From NCBI GenBank assembly GCA_900769985.1, contig CAAGIS010000003.1, forward strand, positions 1 to 20,350: 20,350 nt of DNA, given 5' to 3'. The DNA comes from Spirochaetia bacterium. GTDB lineage: Bacteria; Spirochaetota; Spirochaetia; Treponematales; Treponemataceae. The notes under the pieces are model-generated. The model did not search any database, had not been told where the DNA came from, and worked only from the letters and a program-made list of their open reading frames with translations. A program made the translations under genes and the position numbers. Position 1 is the first letter of the stretch. Each line of letters opens with the position of its first letter. This document shows positions 6,506 to 14,624 of the stretch, one piece after another.

Positions 6506-7699
6506 ATGAAAAAGACTTTAATTCCGGTTATGTTTGCACTTATTCCGGCATTATTACTTTCCAGCTGTGGTGGAAAAAAAGAAACTAAAGCTGTAAACCT
6601 TAAAGTTTGGGAATCAGACAAAGGCCCTGACAAATTCATTCAGGAAGCTGGTGCAGCTTACACAAAAGCTAATCCTAACGTAACTGTTGAATATGTACAC
6701 GTAGAATTGGGTGATGCTGCAGGACAGATTGCTCTTGACGGACCTGCAGGTGTAGGACCTGATTTGTTTGCAGCTCCACATGACAAACTTGGTGAACTTG
6801 TAAACTCTGGTCACGTTGCTCCTACTGTAAATCCTGACAAAGTTAAGAAACAGGTTCTTGGTGCTTGTGGACAGGCTTTGACTTATGAAGGAAAAATGTA
6901 CGGCTATCCTGTTTCTGCAGAAACTTACGCTTTGTTCTATAACAAAGATTTGATTGCAGAAAAAGACGTTCCAAAAACTTGGGAAGACCTCGAAAAATGG
7001 ACAAAAGAATTCAATGCTGCTAATCCTGGAAAATATGGATTTATCATGGACGTTGGAAACTCTTACTACACAATTCTCTTTACAACTTCAAGCGGAAACC
7101 GTTTGTTTGGACCATCTGGAACAGATACTACAAGTACAAACATCAACTCTGATGCTTCTATAAAAGGTATGAAAATCTTCCAGTCACTCCGCAGCACATT
7201 AGACGTTCCTGCTGCTGACGTTACAACATCTATGGCTGATGCTGCTTTCTCTTCTGGAAAAGCTGCTATGCATATTACAGGACCATGGAACATTAAACCG
7301 TTTGTAGATGCTGGAATTAACTTTGGTGTTGCAGCTCTTCCTGCTCTTCCTGGTGATACAAAACCATGTGCTTCATTCTCTGGAACACGTGCTATGTTTG
7401 TTTCTGCTTATTCAGAAAATGTTGAAGAAGCATCTAAATTTGCAGAATTCCTTCTTACTGACGAAATGCAGCAGCTTCGCTTTGCTTTGACAGGAGCTAT
7501 GCCTTCTATCAATACAAAAGTTGACAGCCCTTATATCCCTGGATTCCTTGAACAGCTCGATTATGCATTCCCTATGCCTTCTATCCCACAGATGGGTTCA
7601 TTCTGGGAAGCAATGGGTAACGCTTCAAAGAACATTTGGGACGGTGCTGACGTTAAGAAAGAACTTGATGCAGCAAACAAATCAATTTTGGCTCTTTAA
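6506..7699 (+). CDS. ganS: Sugar ABC transporter substrate-binding lipoprotein (GanS/MalE-like)
   Basis: This is a 397-residue extracytoplasmic binding protein of a CUT1 ABC importer. The signal peptide ends in the lipobox LSSC with lipid-bearing Cys21. The mature part follows the MalE-type family: an LKVWESDKGPDKF opening, GPDLFAAPHDKLGEL, then YGYPVSAETYALFYNKDL, which lines the sugar cleft in relatives. The start is ATG 6506, placed behind a perfect AGGAGG; an upstream in-frame ATG at 6434 lacks a ribosome site and would spoil the signal peptide. Permease genes follow after a terminator-type hairpin, which should keep this gene's transcript in excess. The GH53 neighbour makes beta-1,4-galacto-oligosaccharides the likely ligand; maltose-type sugars cannot be excluded from sequence alone. 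Confidence 0.9.
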   Translation: MKKTLIPVMFALIPALLLSSCGGKKETKAVNLKVWESDKGPDKFIQEAGAAYTKANPNVTVEYVHVELGDAAGQIALDGPAGVGPDLFAAPHDKLGELVNSGHVAPTVNPDKVKKQVLGACGQALTYEGKMYGYPVSAETYALFYNKDLIAEKDVPKTWEDLEKWTKEFNAANPGKYGFIMDVGNSYYTILFTTSSGNRLFGPSGTDTTSTNINSDASIKGMKIFQSLRSTLDVPAADVTTSMADAAFSSGKAAMHITGPWNIKPFVDAGINFGVAALPALPGDTKPCASFSGTRAMFVSAYSENVEEASKFAEFLLTDEMQQLRFALTGAMPSINTKVDSPYIPGFLEQLDYAFPMPSIPQMGSFWEAMGNASKNIWDGADVKKELDAANKSILAL

Positions 7700-7712
7700 T
7701 TTAGATTAAGGT

Positions 7713-7756
7713 AAAGGGCTGTTCGATAAAAAATATATTGAGCAGCCCTTTATTTT
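7713..7756 (+). terminator. Intra-operon terminator/attenuator after the binding-protein gene
   Basis: AAAGGGCTGTTC (7713-7724) pairs with GAGCAGCCCTTT (7740-7751), 12 bp with one wobble, followed by ATTTTT. It lies 13 bp after the ganS stop and before the permeases, with no obvious new promoter. It should end most transcripts and let a fraction read through. Confidence 0.85.
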
Positions 7757-7841
7757 TCGTTAAGAATTTTGTCAGAAACAGAATAGACTTTAATAGTGTG
7801 GCCTTCTGGCAATTTTACCTGCTTGTTTTTCTGGAGGAATT

Positions 7842-9164
7842 ATGGCTAGAGAATTACCTACAGACGGATCTGCTGCAAAAAAAGTAAAAGTGGCGGCTTC
7901 CTGTTTTATGGGACTAGGTCATTTACTTTATTTAAAAGAATATGTAAAAGGAATTCTTTTTGCGCTTACTGAGCTTGTTTTTATTGCGTTGATTCCTTTT
8001 TTTTATGGAAAAATTCATAATTTAATAACACTGGGTGACTATAAACCTGACCTTCCTGTTAAGCTTAGGGATAATTCAATCTTTATGCTTATTGATGGAA
8101 TTTTAGTTTTGGCAGTTATCGCGATTTTTGTAATCGTTTATGTTATATCTGTAAAAAGTGCAGAAAAAAGTTATAAGGAATATTGTATATTCAAAAGATT
8201 TCCTTCTACAAAAAATGCACTGTCTTCTATTGTGGGAAAATCTTTCCCGGTTTTAGGACTTTCTCCGTTAGTTCTACTGCTGCTTATTTTTGTAGTAGTA
8301 CCGTTAATCTTTTCTATTGCGGTTGCTTTTACAAACTATTCAGCACCAGACCATATTCCGCCTGGAAAGACTGTTGACTGGGTAGGAATGGAAAACTTCA
8401 AGAGTTTGCTTGGTGGAACTACTAACTGGACTTCTGGATTTGTAAAGGTTGCAGTCTGGACATTGGTCTGGGCATTCGGTGCAACGTTTACTTGTTATTT
8501 TGGCGGTCTTTTGATTGCCGTTATGCTGAATGAAAGCAAGATTAAATTTCACAGCGTTTTCCGTGTAATTTTTATTCTTCCGTATGCTGTTCCTGCTGTA
8601 ATTACTATGATTACATGGAAGAACTTGTTAAACGGAAGCTTTGGTGTTGTAAACAGAACGCTTCAGACGCTCGGCTTAATATCGAGCCCGATTCCTTGGT
8701 TAAGTTCACCTTTGCTTGCTCAGGTTATGTGTATTGTAATAAACCTTTGGGCTGGTTTTGGATATTTTATGATGCTTTCTATGGGTGCGATGACTGCTGT
8801 TAATGCAGATTTGTATGAAGCTGCAAAAATTGACGGTGCTTCAAGTGCTCAGGTTCTGGCGCATGTTACTTTGCCTTTGGTTTTGTATCAGACAATGCCG
8901 CAGATTGTAATGTCATTCATGCATAACTTGAATAACTTTGGTATTATCTTCTTCCTTACAGGCGGTATGCCGCTTCTTTCTGACAGTACGACGACACTGG
9001 CCGGAGCTACTGATATTCTTGTAACGTGGATTTATAAACTGACAATGACATTGCTCAAGTACAACTATGCTTCTGTAATTGCTGTATTAATCTTTATTGT
9101 AATGGCTCCTTTTGCAATTATTATGTTCAGAAATACCAAATCGTATAAGGAGGGTGAAGTATGA
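7842..9164 (+). CDS. ganP: Sugar ABC transporter permease, MalF/GanP type
   Basis: This is a 440-residue inner-membrane permease of the CUT1 importer. The EAA loop that docks the ATPase is at 326-345 (EAAKIDGASSAQVLAHVTLP). An N-terminal extension of about 130 residues carries extra membrane helices (about 36-55 and 80-103) and a GLGHLLYLKEYVKGILF stretch, as in GanP-type permeases; the core domain begins near 137 with SPLVLLLLIFVVVPLIF. The start has a strong GGAGG ribosome site. The gene overlaps the next permease by 4 bp (ATGA), implying translational coupling and a GanP-GanQ heterodimer. It is expressed by readthrough of the hairpin at 7713-7756. Confidence 0.92.
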   Translation: MARELPTDGSAAKKVKVAASCFMGLGHLLYLKEYVKGILFALTELVFIALIPFFYGKIHNLITLGDYKPDLPVKLRDNSIFMLIDGILVLAVIAIFVIVYVISVKSAEKSYKEYCIFKRFPSTKNALSSIVGKSFPVLGLSPLVLLLLIFVVVPLIFSIAVAFTNYSAPDHIPPGKTVDWVGMENFKSLLGGTTNWTSGFVKVAVWTLVWAFGATFTCYFGGLLIAVMLNESKIKFHSVFRVIFILPYAVPAVITMITWKNLLNGSFGVVNRTLQTLGLISSPIPWLSSPLLAQVMCIVINLWAGFGYFMMLSMGAMTAVNADLYEAAKIDGASSAQVLAHVTLPLVLYQTMPQIVMSFMHNLNNFGIIFFLTGGMPLLSDSTTTLAGATDILVTWIYKLTMTLLKYNYASVIAVLIFIVMAPFAIIMFRNTKSYKEGEV

Positions 9165-10009
9165 GAAACAAGAATTATCGTGCTGCTGCGTATGTTGGAA
9201 AAGTATTGATGGTACTTTTCTTTATACTCATTTCTATTACAGTTATTTATCCTTTGGTTTATGTAGTTTCTGGTGCTTTTGGACCTGGAAACAATATTGC
9301 GGATATTGACATTAAGCCTTTTAGCAAAGGTTTTACTCTTGAGCATTTTATATATCTGTTTACAGAAACAGACTATGGTCATTGGTTTATGAATACGCTC
9401 AAGATTTCTGTTGCAACTTCAGTTTTGACTTTGTTTGTAACGGCGCTGTCGGCTTATGTTTTTTCTAGATTCAGATTTACGTTAAAAAGAAGTCTGATGA
9501 TGGCTCTGCTTGTTCTTCAGGTTTTCCCGTCGTTTGTAGGAATGATTGCCATTTATGTAATCCTTCACCGAATCGGCGGACTTGATACGTTGTGGGGACT
9601 TGTTCTTGTTTATGTAGCAGGAAACATTCCGTACAATACTTGGATGGTAAAGAGTTATATCGATACGATTCCGAAGAGTCTTGACGAAGCAGCGCGTATT
9701 GACGGTGCGAGCCACTTTAGAATCTGGGCAACGATTGTAATGCCGGTTGCTAAACCGATTCTTGTTTTCCTTGGAATTACGTCATTTACAGGACCTTGGA
9801 TGGACTTTATCTTCCCTAAAATGGTACTTCGCTCTGTAGAAAAACAGACATTGGCATTAGGTTTGTTCAGTTTTGTAACAGACAAGAAAAACGACTTTAC
9901 GACATTTGCCGCAGGTGCGCTTATCATTGCAGTTCCGTTTGTAATCTTCTTTATATTTACGCAGAAAGCAATGATGATGAGTATGGGCGCTGCTGCCGTA
10001 AAAGAGTAA
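9161..10009 (+). CDS. ganQ: Sugar ABC transporter permease, MalG/GanQ type
   Basis: This is the 282-residue second permease subunit, of normal MalG length. The EAA loop is at 176-200 (EAARIDGASHFRIWATIVMPVAKPI). Six membrane helices can be assigned, the first at about 13-36 and the last at about 250-267. The start lies inside the stop region of the upstream permease (ATGA overlap) behind AAGGAGGTG, so the two subunits should be made in equal amounts. The C-terminal MMMSMGAAAVKE ending resembles other CUT1 permeases. A hairpin and then the galactanase gene follow. Confidence 0.92.
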   Translation: MRNKNYRAAAYVGKVLMVLFFILISITVIYPLVYVVSGAFGPGNNIADIDIKPFSKGFTLEHFIYLFTETDYGHWFMNTLKISVATSVLTLFVTALSAYVFSRFRFTLKRSLMMALLVLQVFPSFVGMIAIYVILHRIGGLDTLWGLVLVYVAGNIPYNTWMVKSYIDTIPKSLDEAARIDGASHFRIWATIVMPVAKPILVFLGITSFTGPWMDFIFPKMVLRSVEKQTLALGLFSFVTDKKNDFTTFAAGALIIAVPFVIFFIFTQKAMMMSMGAAAVKE

Positions 10010-10030
10010 AAAAAATAGTTCAATTTTGAC

Positions 10031-10060
10031 AAAATCGGGGGAATAAAACACCCCGGTTTT
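10031..10060 (+). terminator. Hairpin between permease and galactanase genes
   Basis: AAAATCGGGG (10031-10040) pairs with CCCCGGTTTT (10051-10060), 10 bp with one wobble and a 10-base loop. It ends in four Ts, then GACATTTC. It could reduce galactanase transcription relative to the transporter or separate two mRNAs. No clear promoter follows it. Confidence 0.6.
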
Positions 10061-10111
10061 GACATTTCTTAAAAATAAAATCAGACAGATAAATATTTTT
10101 ATGGAGGAATT

Positions 10112-12061
10112 ATGAAAAGAACTTTAAGTCTTTGTGCAGGTATTTTTTTGGCTTTATGCGCAACCGGTTGTTCTAAGAAAGCGGAAGTATACACAAAAGT
10201 TCCTGAAAATCCGGGAGTTTTTATGAAAAAGCTGAATGTATCTGATTCGTTTATTCGCGGTGTTGATGTTTCGACTGTAATTGCACAGGAAAAAAGTGGT
10301 GTCGTATATAAAGATGCAGATGGTAATCCGCAGGATATTTTTAAAACACTCAGGGATAATGGTGTAAATTATATCCGCGTACGTTTATGGAATAATCCGT
10401 TTGATGACAATGGGAACGGTTTTGGTGGCGGTAATAACGATTTGGATACTTTGATTGAAATTGGAAAGCGGGCTTCAAAAGAAGGGCTGCCTTTGCTTGT
10501 GGATTTTCATTATTCTGACTTTTGGGCAGACCCGGCAAAACAGCAGCCTCCTCGTGCATGGAAGAATTTTGACGTAAACAAGAAGTGCGATGCAATTTAT
10601 GACTTTACAAAGTCGAGCCTTAAAAAGATCCGTGCAGCAGGAATTGCAGTCGGAATGGTTCAGATTGGAAATGAAACTACTGGCTTTATGTGCGGAGAAA
10701 AAAACTGGACTTCTATCTGCAAAATGATGAATGCAGGAAGCAAGGCTGTGCGCGAAGTTTCTAAAGATATAAAAGTGGTACTTCACTTTGCAAATCCTGA
10801 AAAAGAAGGCGAGTATTTGCGGTATGCGCAGATTTTAAAACACAACAAAGTTGATTACGATGTATTTGCTTCTTCCTGGTATCCATACTGGCACGGAACA
10901 AAAGACAACCTTGTAAAAGTGCTCAAGCAGGTTGCGGATTTTTCTGAAAAAGAAATTTTGCTTGCAGAATTCTCCTGGGCATACACTTATGATAACGGCG
11001 ATGATTCAGGAAACTCCGTGTCGGAAGAATCGGCAATAGACAAGCCTTATTCAATTTCTGTTCAGGGGCAGGTTGACTGTATTGCTGATGCGATGGATGC
11101 GGTTGCAAGCCTTGGGGATGCAGGACTTGGTGTTTTCTGGTGGGAACCTGCATGGATTCCTGTTCCCGGAAAAGATTTTAGTGAGCGCCAGATTCTTTGG
11201 GAAAAATATGGTTCCGGCTGGGCATCAAGTTATGCAGCTGTTTACGACCCGGATGATGCTGGGGTTTATTACGGTGGTTCTGCGTGGGACAATCAGGCTT
11301 TGTTTGACTTTGACGGCAAGCCGCTTGCATCTCTTGCTGCATTTGGACTTGCAGGAGTCGGCGCTGTAACGGAAGTAAAAGCAGATACTGCAGAAGAACA
11401 GGTAATTCGTGTAAGACTTGGCGACAGGCTGGAACTTCCTGAAACTGTAAAAGTGCGCAACAACGACGGCTCGTATGCAGAAGTTCCTGTAAAGTGGAAT
11501 TCTGCTGCAACATCAGGTGTGCCTGTTGAAGAGATTTCTATGCACGGTGTGGCAGATTATAGAATTTACGGAACTGCCGGCGGTGTAAATGTTCTTGCAA
11601 AGGTAAGTTCTGTAGAAAAAAATTATGCAGAAAACTGGTCTTTTGAAGACAAGGATTTGTCTATGTGGACTATTAACAATACTGGTAACTGCAAGGAATG
11701 TTTTGTTCAGGAAAAGAAGACTGATGCAAAGACAGGTGATAAGGCGCTTCATTTCTGGTCAGACGATAAAGTCAGCTTTGAAGTTGAACAAAAAATTACC
11801 GGTCTTGTTCCCGGAAAATACAAACTTTCGCTTCAGGCTCACGGAGGCGATGCAAAAAATCAGGATATGAAGCTTTTTGCAGTAAGTAACGGCAGGGAAT
11901 ATGTTCAGCAGTTTGAAGTTGACGGCTGGCGGAATTTTAGAAATCCCGTAATCGAACATATTGAAGTCAAGGACGGAACTGTTACAATCGGTGCAAAAGT
12001 AATGTGTGATGCAGGCGGCTGGGGAAGTCTTGATGATTTTATTCTTGCTCCGGAAGAGTAG
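10112..12061 (+). CDS. ganB: GH53 endo-beta-1,4-galactanase lipoprotein with Ig-like and CBM61-like domains
   Basis: This enzyme hydrolyses beta-1,4-galactan side chains of pectin to galacto-oligosaccharides. The signal peptide ends at CATGC, with Cys20 as the probable lipid site, so it is tethered outside the inner membrane. The GH53 barrel spans about 47-412: RGVDVSTVI, then YIRVRLWNNPFD, the acid/base E188 in QIGNET, the nucleophile E286 in LLAEFSWAYT, a DNGDDSGN loop like the GH53 calcium site, and WWEPAW (343-348). A beta-rich segment (about 428-498) looks like a Big_4-type Ig domain. Residues about 503-647 begin ENWSFEDKDLSMWT and resemble CBM61, a galactan-binding module. The start is behind ATGGAGGAAT. 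The ganB symbol follows Bacillus; GH53 is certain, while the accessory domain names are my judgement. Confidence 0.95.
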   Translation: MKRTLSLCAGIFLALCATGCSKKAEVYTKVPENPGVFMKKLNVSDSFIRGVDVSTVIAQEKSGVVYKDADGNPQDIFKTLRDNGVNYIRVRLWNNPFDDNGNGFGGGNNDLDTLIEIGKRASKEGLPLLVDFHYSDFWADPAKQQPPRAWKNFDVNKKCDAIYDFTKSSLKKIRAAGIAVGMVQIGNETTGFMCGEKNWTSICKMMNAGSKAVREVSKDIKVVLHFANPEKEGEYLRYAQILKHNKVDYDVFASSWYPYWHGTKDNLVKVLKQVADFSEKEILLAEFSWAYTYDNGDDSGNSVSEESAIDKPYSISVQGQVDCIADAMDAVASLGDAGLGVFWWEPAWIPVPGKDFSERQILWEKYGSGWASSYAAVYDPDDAGVYYGGSAWDNQALFDFDGKPLASLAAFGLAGVGAVTEVKADTAEEQVIRVRLGDRLELPETVKVRNNDGSYAEVPVKWNSAATSGVPVEEISMHGVADYRIYGTAGGVNVLAKVSSVEKNYAENWSFEDKDLSMWTINNTGNCKECFVQEKKTDAKTGDKALHFWSDDKVSFEVEQKITGLVPGKYKLSLQAHGGDAKNQDMKLFAVSNGREYVQQFEVDGWRNFRNPVIEHIEVKDGTVTIGAKVMCDAGGWGSLDDFILAPEE

Positions 12062-12112
12062 TGAGAATAAAGAAAAGTGAAAAAATCAACTAATTAAAGT
12101 AGCTGATTTCGC

Positions 12113-12128
12113 GCGCAACCGATTGCGC
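12113..12128. promoter_or_regulatory. LacI-type operator upstream of the second transporter operon
   Basis: GCGCAACCGATTGCGC is a 16-bp palindrome with one mismatch and matches the local consensus GCGCAACCGGTTGCGC at 15 of 16 positions. It lies 52 bp after the galactanase stop and about 113 bp upstream of the operator at 12226-12241, a spacing that allows DNA looping. Confidence 0.75.
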
Positions 12129-12132
12129 AATA

Positions 12133-12181
12133 AAAAAAAGAAGAAAATTCATAAAAAAAAGGGGAATTTTCTTCTTTTTTT
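12133..12181. terminator. Intrinsic terminator of the galactan operon
   Basis: A perfect 18-bp stem (12133-12150 against 12164-12181) encloses a 13-base loop. The arms are A-rich on the left and end in seven Ts on the right, so the structure can work on either strand. It lies between the galactanase gene and the promoter of the next operon. Confidence 0.9.
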
Positions 12182-12182
12182 G

Positions 12183-12211
12183 TTGACAACCGGCAAAAAT
12201 GGATTGATAAT
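12183..12211 (+). promoter_or_regulatory. Promoter of the second sugar transporter operon
   Basis: A perfect -35 TTGACA (12183-12188), 17 bases, then GATAAT (12206-12211), five of six matches. The start point would be about 12218. The -35 overlaps a half-operator CAACCGG (12187-12193), and a full operator follows at about +9. The first two Ts of the -35 nearly touch the preceding terminator. Confidence 0.85.
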
Positions 12212-12225
12212 AAGAAATATAAAAG

Positions 12226-12241
12226 AGGCAACCGGTTGCTT
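12226..12241. promoter_or_regulatory. LacI-type operator just downstream of the promoter
   Basis: GCAACCGGTTGC (12228-12239) is a perfect 12-bp palindrome at about +10 to +21 of the predicted transcript, a classical repressor position. The sequence CGCAAC (12243-12248) repeats the half-site next to it and can pair with GTTGC (12235-12239) in the RNA leader. Confidence 0.8.
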
Positions 12242-12291
12242 TCGCAACAGGCTCTAGATAATTTTTATGTTCATTTTATCCTGGAGGAAAT

Positions 12292-13569
12292 ATGAAGAAA
12301 AGTAGAATTATTATTTCGGCTATAGCAGCTGCTGCAATGATTGCATCAGTAACAAGCTGTGGTGGAAAAAAATCAGACGCAAAAAAATTGGTAATTTGGT
12401 CGTTTACAGACGAACTTCAGTCTATGGTTGACAATTATTACAAACCAGATCATCCAGATGTAGAAGTTGATTATTCTCTTACACCGACTGATCAGTTCCC
12501 TAACAAATTGGACCCGGTTCTTGCTAACGGAAACGGTGCACCAGACGTATTCGCTCTGGAAGATGCTTTTGTTCGCAAATACATTGAACAGGGTGATTCT
12601 TTACTTCTTGACTTAACAGACGTTTATAACGAAGTTAAAGGCAAGATGATTGCTTATCCTGCAGAAGTTGGATCTTACAAGGGAAAAGTTTACGGACTTT
12701 CTTGGCAGGCAACACCAGGTGCTTTGTTCTATCGCCGTTCTTTGGCTAAAAAATACCTTGGAACAGAAGAACCTGCAGAAGTTCAGAAATTCGTAAAAGA
12801 CTGGAACGAATTTAACGCAACTGCAAACCTTTTGAAATCAAAATCAAACGGAAAATGTGTAATCGTTTCTACAACTGGTGACTTGTTCAAACCTTTCCAG
12901 GGCGCTCGCAAAGACCCATGGGTTGTAAACGGCAAATTGGTAATTGATCCTGCTATGATAGATTACATGGAAGCTTGTAAATATCTCCATGACAATGGTC
13001 TTGAAGGTCGTCAGTCACAGTGGGCAGAAGGTTGGTTCGCTGGAATGAAAGGTGAATTGAAAGATGAAAACAAGAACCCAGTAGAAGTATTCTCTTACTT
13101 CTTGCCTACATGGGGTCTCCACTATACTCTTAAACCAAATGCTGGTGATACAGCTGGTGACTGGGCTATGATTCCTGGACCTGCTCCTTATCGTTGGGGT
13201 GGTACTTGGGTTGCTGCATACAAGAACACAAAAGTTCCTGCTCTTGCAAAAGACTTTATCAAATATGTTGCAACAGATGATGCATTCCTTGAAAGATGGG
13301 CAAAAGATACAGGTGACCTCGTATCTAACAACAACGTTGTAAACAAAATCAAAGATACTTATAGCGAACCATTCCTTAAAGGACAGAACCACTATGCAGA
13401 ATTTGCTGCAATGGCAAACAACGTAGATGGTAAACTTACACAGGGAACAGACCAGGCTATTGAAGGTATCTGGGCAGAAGCTGTAACAGCATACGTTAAT
13501 GGTGAAAAATCTAAAGATCAGGCTATTGCTGATTTCAAAGATCAAGTTAACGTAACTTACGGATTCTAA
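12292..13569 (+). CDS. Second sugar ABC transporter substrate-binding lipoprotein
   Basis: This is a 425-residue CUT1-type binding protein with a signal peptide ending in the lipobox VTSC (Cys23). The mature part opens KKLVIWSFTDELQSMVDNY and has the family's PDVFALEDAFVRKYIEQG and GKVYGLSWQATPGALFYRR segments. Many Trp and Tyr residues (for example DWAMIPGPAPYRWGGTWVAAY) fit an oligosaccharide ligand. It is clearly distinct in sequence from the binding protein at 6506. The start is behind CTGGAGGAAAT. A promoter with two operators precedes it, and a terminator-type hairpin separates it from its permeases. The shared operators suggest a pectin- or galactan-derived sugar; the exact ligand is unknown. 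Confidence 0.9.
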   Translation: MKKSRIIISAIAAAAMIASVTSCGGKKSDAKKLVIWSFTDELQSMVDNYYKPDHPDVEVDYSLTPTDQFPNKLDPVLANGNGAPDVFALEDAFVRKYIEQGDSLLLDLTDVYNEVKGKMIAYPAEVGSYKGKVYGLSWQATPGALFYRRSLAKKYLGTEEPAEVQKFVKDWNEFNATANLLKSKSNGKCVIVSTTGDLFKPFQGARKDPWVVNGKLVIDPAMIDYMEACKYLHDNGLEGRQSQWAEGWFAGMKGELKDENKNPVEVFSYFLPTWGLHYTLKPNAGDTAGDWAMIPGPAPYRWGGTWVAAYKNTKVPALAKDFIKYVATDDAFLERWAKDTGDLVSNNNVVNKIKDTYSEPFLKGQNHYAEFAAMANNVDGKLTQGTDQAIEGIWAEAVTAYVNGEKSKDQAIADFKDQVNVTYGF

Positions 13570-13583
13570 GTTTCGAATCTAGT

Positions 13584-13623
13584 AAAAGTGCAGCGTGACA
13601 AAGTCATACTGCACTTTTTTTTT
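13584..13623 (+). terminator. Intra-operon terminator/attenuator after the second binding-protein gene
   Basis: AAAAGTGCAG (13584-13593) pairs with CTGCACTTTT (13609-13618), with an inner TGAC/GTCA stem and a run of nine Ts (13615-13623). It starts 14 bp after the stop. The permease genes follow without a visible promoter, so they depend on readthrough. Confidence 0.9.
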
Positions 13624-13660
13624 CCTTGCTTAATTAATTACTAATTATTTAGGAGTATTT

Positions 13661-14614
13661 ATGGCCAATAAACAATTAGGTTCTGAGGCAAAACTTCAAA
13701 AATATGGTATACTGTTTGTTCTTCCGTTCATTGTAGTATATTTGTTTTTCCAGTTATGGCCTACGCTTTATACGATTTTACTTGCCTTTACAGATAAAAA
13801 AGGGTTTGCTACAAAACTAAACTTCATTGGATTACAAAATTTTGCTCGTTTAGTTAAGGATAAATATTTCTGGGGCTCTGTTGGTAACACATTCATTATG
13901 TGGTTATTTAACTTTGTTCCTCAGCTTGGTATTGCATTGTTATTTGCAATCTGGTTTACAGATCCTCGCATGCACCTTAAAGGAAAAAATACTTTCCGTG
14001 CATTGTTCTATATGCCAAACTTGTTGACGGCTGCATCTGTAGCTATTTTGTTCAGAAGTTTGTTTGCATATCCTAATGGACCGATTAACCAGTTTTTATA
14101 TGGCTTAGGCATTCAAAGTTCTGTTGTCCGCAATGGAGAAGTTGTAAAAGAAGCTATACAGTTCTTTAGAAGCGTTCCATTGTCGCGCGCTATTGTAAGT
14201 TTTATTCAATGGTGGTTATGGTGTGGTCAGACATTGATTATGTTGATGGCTGGTATTACATCTATTTCTCCGTCATTGTATGAATCGGCTGTTGTAGACG
14301 GCGCAAATCAGGGGCAGCAGACATTCTATATAACATTACCGTTGTTGAAACCGATGATGCTGTACATTTTGATTACATCATTGATTGGTGGTATGCAGCT
14401 GTTTGAAATTCCTTTCTTGTTGACAGATATGCGTGGAGGACCTGATTTTAAGATTAGGACGATGGTTCTTTATATGTATAATATGGCATTCCAGGGTGTA
14501 AATGATTATGCGTATGGTTCAGCGATTGCTATGGGTGTATTCATTATTACAATGATTCTGTCTATGTTCATCTACTTCTTTATGCAAGATCGTAGTGATA
14601 TGGGACGCAAATAG
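13661..14614 (+). CDS. Second sugar ABC transporter permease, MalF/UgpA type
   Basis: This is a 317-residue CUT1 permease. Helix 1 is at about 15-42 (GILFVLPFIVVYLFFQLWP), and the EAA loop is at 208-231 (ESAVVDGANQGQQTFYITLPLLKP). It lacks the N-terminal extension of the GanP-like protein, so it belongs to the shorter UgpA/LacF-like group. Residues about 138-172 form an unusually long polar segment before the EAA-containing half. The start is behind TTAGGAGT. It is followed after 10 bp by its partner permease. Confidence 0.92.
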   Translation: MANKQLGSEAKLQKYGILFVLPFIVVYLFFQLWPTLYTILLAFTDKKGFATKLNFIGLQNFARLVKDKYFWGSVGNTFIMWLFNFVPQLGIALLFAIWFTDPRMHLKGKNTFRALFYMPNLLTAASVAILFRSLFAYPNGPINQFLYGLGIQSSVVRNGEVVKEAIQFFRSVPLSRAIVSFIQWWLWCGQTLIMLMAGITSISPSLYESAVVDGANQGQQTFYITLPLLKPMMLYILITSLIGGMQLFEIPFLLTDMRGGPDFKIRTMVLYMYNMAFQGVNDYAYGSAIAMGVFIITMILSMFIYFFMQDRSDMGRK

Positions 14615-14624
14615 GAGGTACAAG

